Shown: positions 36,454 through 38,092 of the stretch, in pieces | Numbering within the stretch: position 1 is the first letter of the stretch | Layout: every line of letters starts with the position of its first letter | Assembly (NCBI RefSeq): GCF_000564855.1 | Contig: NZ_AYXG01000166.1 | Span: forward strand, 1-38,092 | Length of the DNA stretch: 38,092 nt | Direction of reading: 5' to 3' | DNA from: Actinokineospora spheciospongiae | Lineage (GTDB): Bacteria; Actinomycetota; Actinomycetes; Mycobacteriales; Pseudonocardiaceae | Notes under the pieces: model-generated | Told to the model about the DNA's origin: nothing | The model's database searches: none | The model's input: only the letters and a program-made list of their open reading frames with translations | Position numbers and translations under genes: made by a program

Positions 36454-37863
36454 ATGACCCGAACCGGCACCCCGGCCCCCACGCTGTTCGTCCTGTTCGG
36501 CGGCACCGGTGACCTCGCCAGGCGCAAGCTGTTCCCCGGCCTCTACCGCCTGTACCGCCGGGGGCTGATACCCGGCGGCTTCCAGGTGATCGGCTCCGGC
36601 CGCACCTCCCCCGGCACCGACGAGGAGTACCGGTCGCTGCTGGAGGACTGGGTGCGCAAGTTCGCAGGCGACGACTTCGACGACGACGCCTGGGCCCGGT
36701 TCGCGGCCAACGTCACCTTCCGCACCTCGACGGCCGCCGACGGGGAAGCGCTCGCCGCGCGGGTGCGGCAGGCGCGCGTCGAACTGGGCCCGGGGACCGA
36801 GACCGTGCTGTACCTGTCGGTGCCGCCGACGACCACCGAACCGATGGTGTCCATGCTGGGCCGCACCGGCCTGGCCGAGGGCGCGCGGCTGGTGCTGGAG
36901 AAGCCGTTCGGCAGCGACCTGCCCTCGGCGCGGTCGCTCAACGCCGCGCTGCACGAGGTGTTCCCCGAGGAGCGGCTGTTCCGGATCGACCACTTCCTGG
37001 GCAAGGAGGCGGTGCAGAACATCCTGGCGTTCCGCTTCGCCAACGGCGTGTTCGAACCGCTGTGGAACCGCGACCGGATCGCCTACGTGCAGGTCGACGT
37101 GCCGGAGCTGATCGGCATCGAGGGCCGCGCCGCGTTCATGGAATCGACCGGCACCTTCCGCGACATGGTGTGCACCCACCTGTTCCAGGTGCTCGGCTTC
37201 CTCGCGATGGAACCACCGGCGGCGCTGACCGCCGACGCGCTGCGCGCGCGCAAGCGCGAGGTGTTCGACGCGCTGCGCCCCATCGCCGCCGACGACGTGG
37301 TCTTCGGCCAGTACGACGGCTACCGCGACGAGGACGGCGTGGCCGGGGACTCGGCGGTGGAGACGTTCGTGGCGCTGCGGGTGTGGGTGGACAACCCGCG
37401 CTGGCGGGGCGTGCCGTTCCTGCTGCGCACCGGCAAGGCGATGGCCGAGTCGCGGCGGACGATCACCCTGGGGCTGCACGAGCCGCCCGCGCGGTTGTTC
37501 GGGTCGACGGGTGCGCCCAACGAGATCGTGTTCGACCTGTCGGACGACGCCAGGGTGCGGGTGGAGTTGCGGGTGAAGCAGCCCGGTCCCGCGCTGCGGG
37601 TGGGGCAGGCGCAGTTGAGCCTGGACGTGGCCGAGGCGTTCCCGGGGAGCCAGGCGTTGGAGGCCTACGAGCGGTTGCTGCTGGACGTGCTGAACGACGA
37701 CCAGACGTTGTTCACCACCGCGGCGGAGGTGGAGCGGTTGTGGGCGTTGGGAGATCCGGTGCTGGCGGGGAGGCCGCGGGTGCACCGGTATGCCAGGGGT
37801 TCCTGGGGGCCGGGGGCGGCTGACGGGCTGCCGGGTGGGCGGGGGTGGCGACTGCCTGAGTGA
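36454..37863 (+). CDS. zwf: Glucose-6-phosphate dehydrogenase
   Basis: First enzyme of the oxidative pentose phosphate pathway, making 6-phosphogluconolactone and NADPH, 469 aa as usual for bacteria. The dinucleotide motif FGGTGDLARRKLFPGL starts at residue 15. The substrate motif RIDHFLGKEAVQN carries His180 and its conserved Lys. The catalytic base is His242 in STGTFRDMVCTHLFQ, where Cys-Thr replaces the common Gln-Asn. ATG at 36454 has AGGAG 9 nt upstream. It is not flanked by tal, tkt, opcA or pgl in the window, unlike the actinobacterial pentose-phosphate cluster copy, so it may be a second, stand-alone isozyme. The C-terminus is slightly extended and Gly-rich. Confidence 0.95.
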   Translation: MTRTGTPAPTLFVLFGGTGDLARRKLFPGLYRLYRRGLIPGGFQVIGSGRTSPGTDEEYRSLLEDWVRKFAGDDFDDDAWARFAANVTFRTSTAADGEALAARVRQARVELGPGTETVLYLSVPPTTTEPMVSMLGRTGLAEGARLVLEKPFGSDLPSARSLNAALHEVFPEERLFRIDHFLGKEAVQNILAFRFANGVFEPLWNRDRIAYVQVDVPELIGIEGRAAFMESTGTFRDMVCTHLFQVLGFLAMEPPAALTADALRARKREVFDALRPIAADDVVFGQYDGYRDEDGVAGDSAVETFVALRVWVDNPRWRGVPFLLRTGKAMAESRRTITLGLHEPPARLFGSTGAPNEIVFDLSDDARVRVELRVKQPGPALRVGQAQLSLDVAEAFPGSQALEAYERLLLDVLNDDQTLFTTAAEVERLWALGDPVLAGRPRVHRYARGSWGPGAADGLPGGRGWRLPE

Positions 37864-37899
37864 TCCCCGGGGGCTGTGCTGGTTCGGCGCCTGGGACTC

Positions 37900-38092
37900 T
37901 GGTGCCGTGGGTGGATTCGCCTGCTGTTCCAGGAATCGGGGACTTTGGTGGTGCCTGGCTGGGTGGATTCGCTTGCTGTGTGGCGAGATTTGGTGGGGGT
38001 GCCCGGCTGGGTGGATTCGCCTGCTGTGTGTGAAGAACCGGGGATTTGTGTGGGGTGCCCGGCTGGGTGGATTCGCTTGGGTGGGGCCCCTA
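37900..38092. repeat. Imperfect ~52-bp tandem repeats downstream of zwf
   Basis: Four copies of the core GGGTGGATTCGC start at 37909, 37961, 38009 and 38065 (spacing 52, 48, 56 bp). Most are preceded by GTGCCcGGCT and followed by TGCTGTG and a variable GA-rich stretch. No gene is seen between the zwf stop and the window end. The array probably continues beyond it. Confidence 0.85.

Overview
This is high-GC DNA with actinobacterial gene style: many GTG starts, stop/start overlaps of the GTGA or ATGA type, an Lsr2 gene, a conservon-type sensor kinase plus roadblock pair, a two-domain geosmin synthase and an Ldt-type L,D-transpeptidase lipoprotein. Together these point to a filamentous actinomycete. 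I infer the Pseudonocardiales but cannot prove it without a search. No tRNA, rRNA, CRISPR array, integrase or insertion sequence was seen.

Left arm (1-6.7 kb, minus strand). The 5' part of lsr2 lies at the edge. Upstream of it is a tightly coupled operon: a lipoprotein solute-binding protein, two ABC permeases, a homocitrate/isopropylmalate synthase-like enzyme, and the large and small subunits of an archaeal-type LeuC/LeuD hydro-lyase. It looks like a 2-oxoacid chain-extension module tied to an NMT1/Ssu/Tau-type importer. No ABC ATPase and no leuB-like dehydrogenase is present in the window.

6.7-16.1 kb. On the plus strand are a very large nitrate-sensor-like histidine kinase with a roughly 630-residue disordered repeat tail, a roadblock protein, an Fe(II)/2-oxoglutarate hydroxylase and an FAD/NAD(P)-binding protein, close together or overlapping. 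A minus-strand isochorismatase-fold hydrolase without the usual cysteine and a plus-strand flavin oxidase follow.

16.1-26.8 kb. This is the most unusual block. It has a sugar-nucleotide epimerase translationally coupled to a single-chain fusion of a membrane GT2 glycosyltransferase and an ATP-grasp ligase. It also has a SnoaL-like protein, two diverged FemAB/GNAT-like transferases, two members of a small unrecognised family (one beside each transferase), a zinc-ribbon protein, a multipass membrane protein and a flippase-like transporter. I read it as a candidate pathway that builds, decorates and flips a lipid-linked glycoconjugate. That is inference. A decayed ATPase fragment lies inside the block.

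26.8-38.1 kb. A gene-free stretch with a perfect 21-bp hairpin terminator is followed by geosmin synthase, a divergent His-rich methyltransferase and a VOC protein. Next is a secreted three-part protein: CdtB-like nuclease, SGNH hydrolase and FG-GAP repeats. Then come a small membrane protein, a truncated and internally deleted quinone-oxidoreductase pseudogene, an L,D-transpeptidase, a hairpin-preceded zwf, and an intergenic tandem repeat running off the window end.
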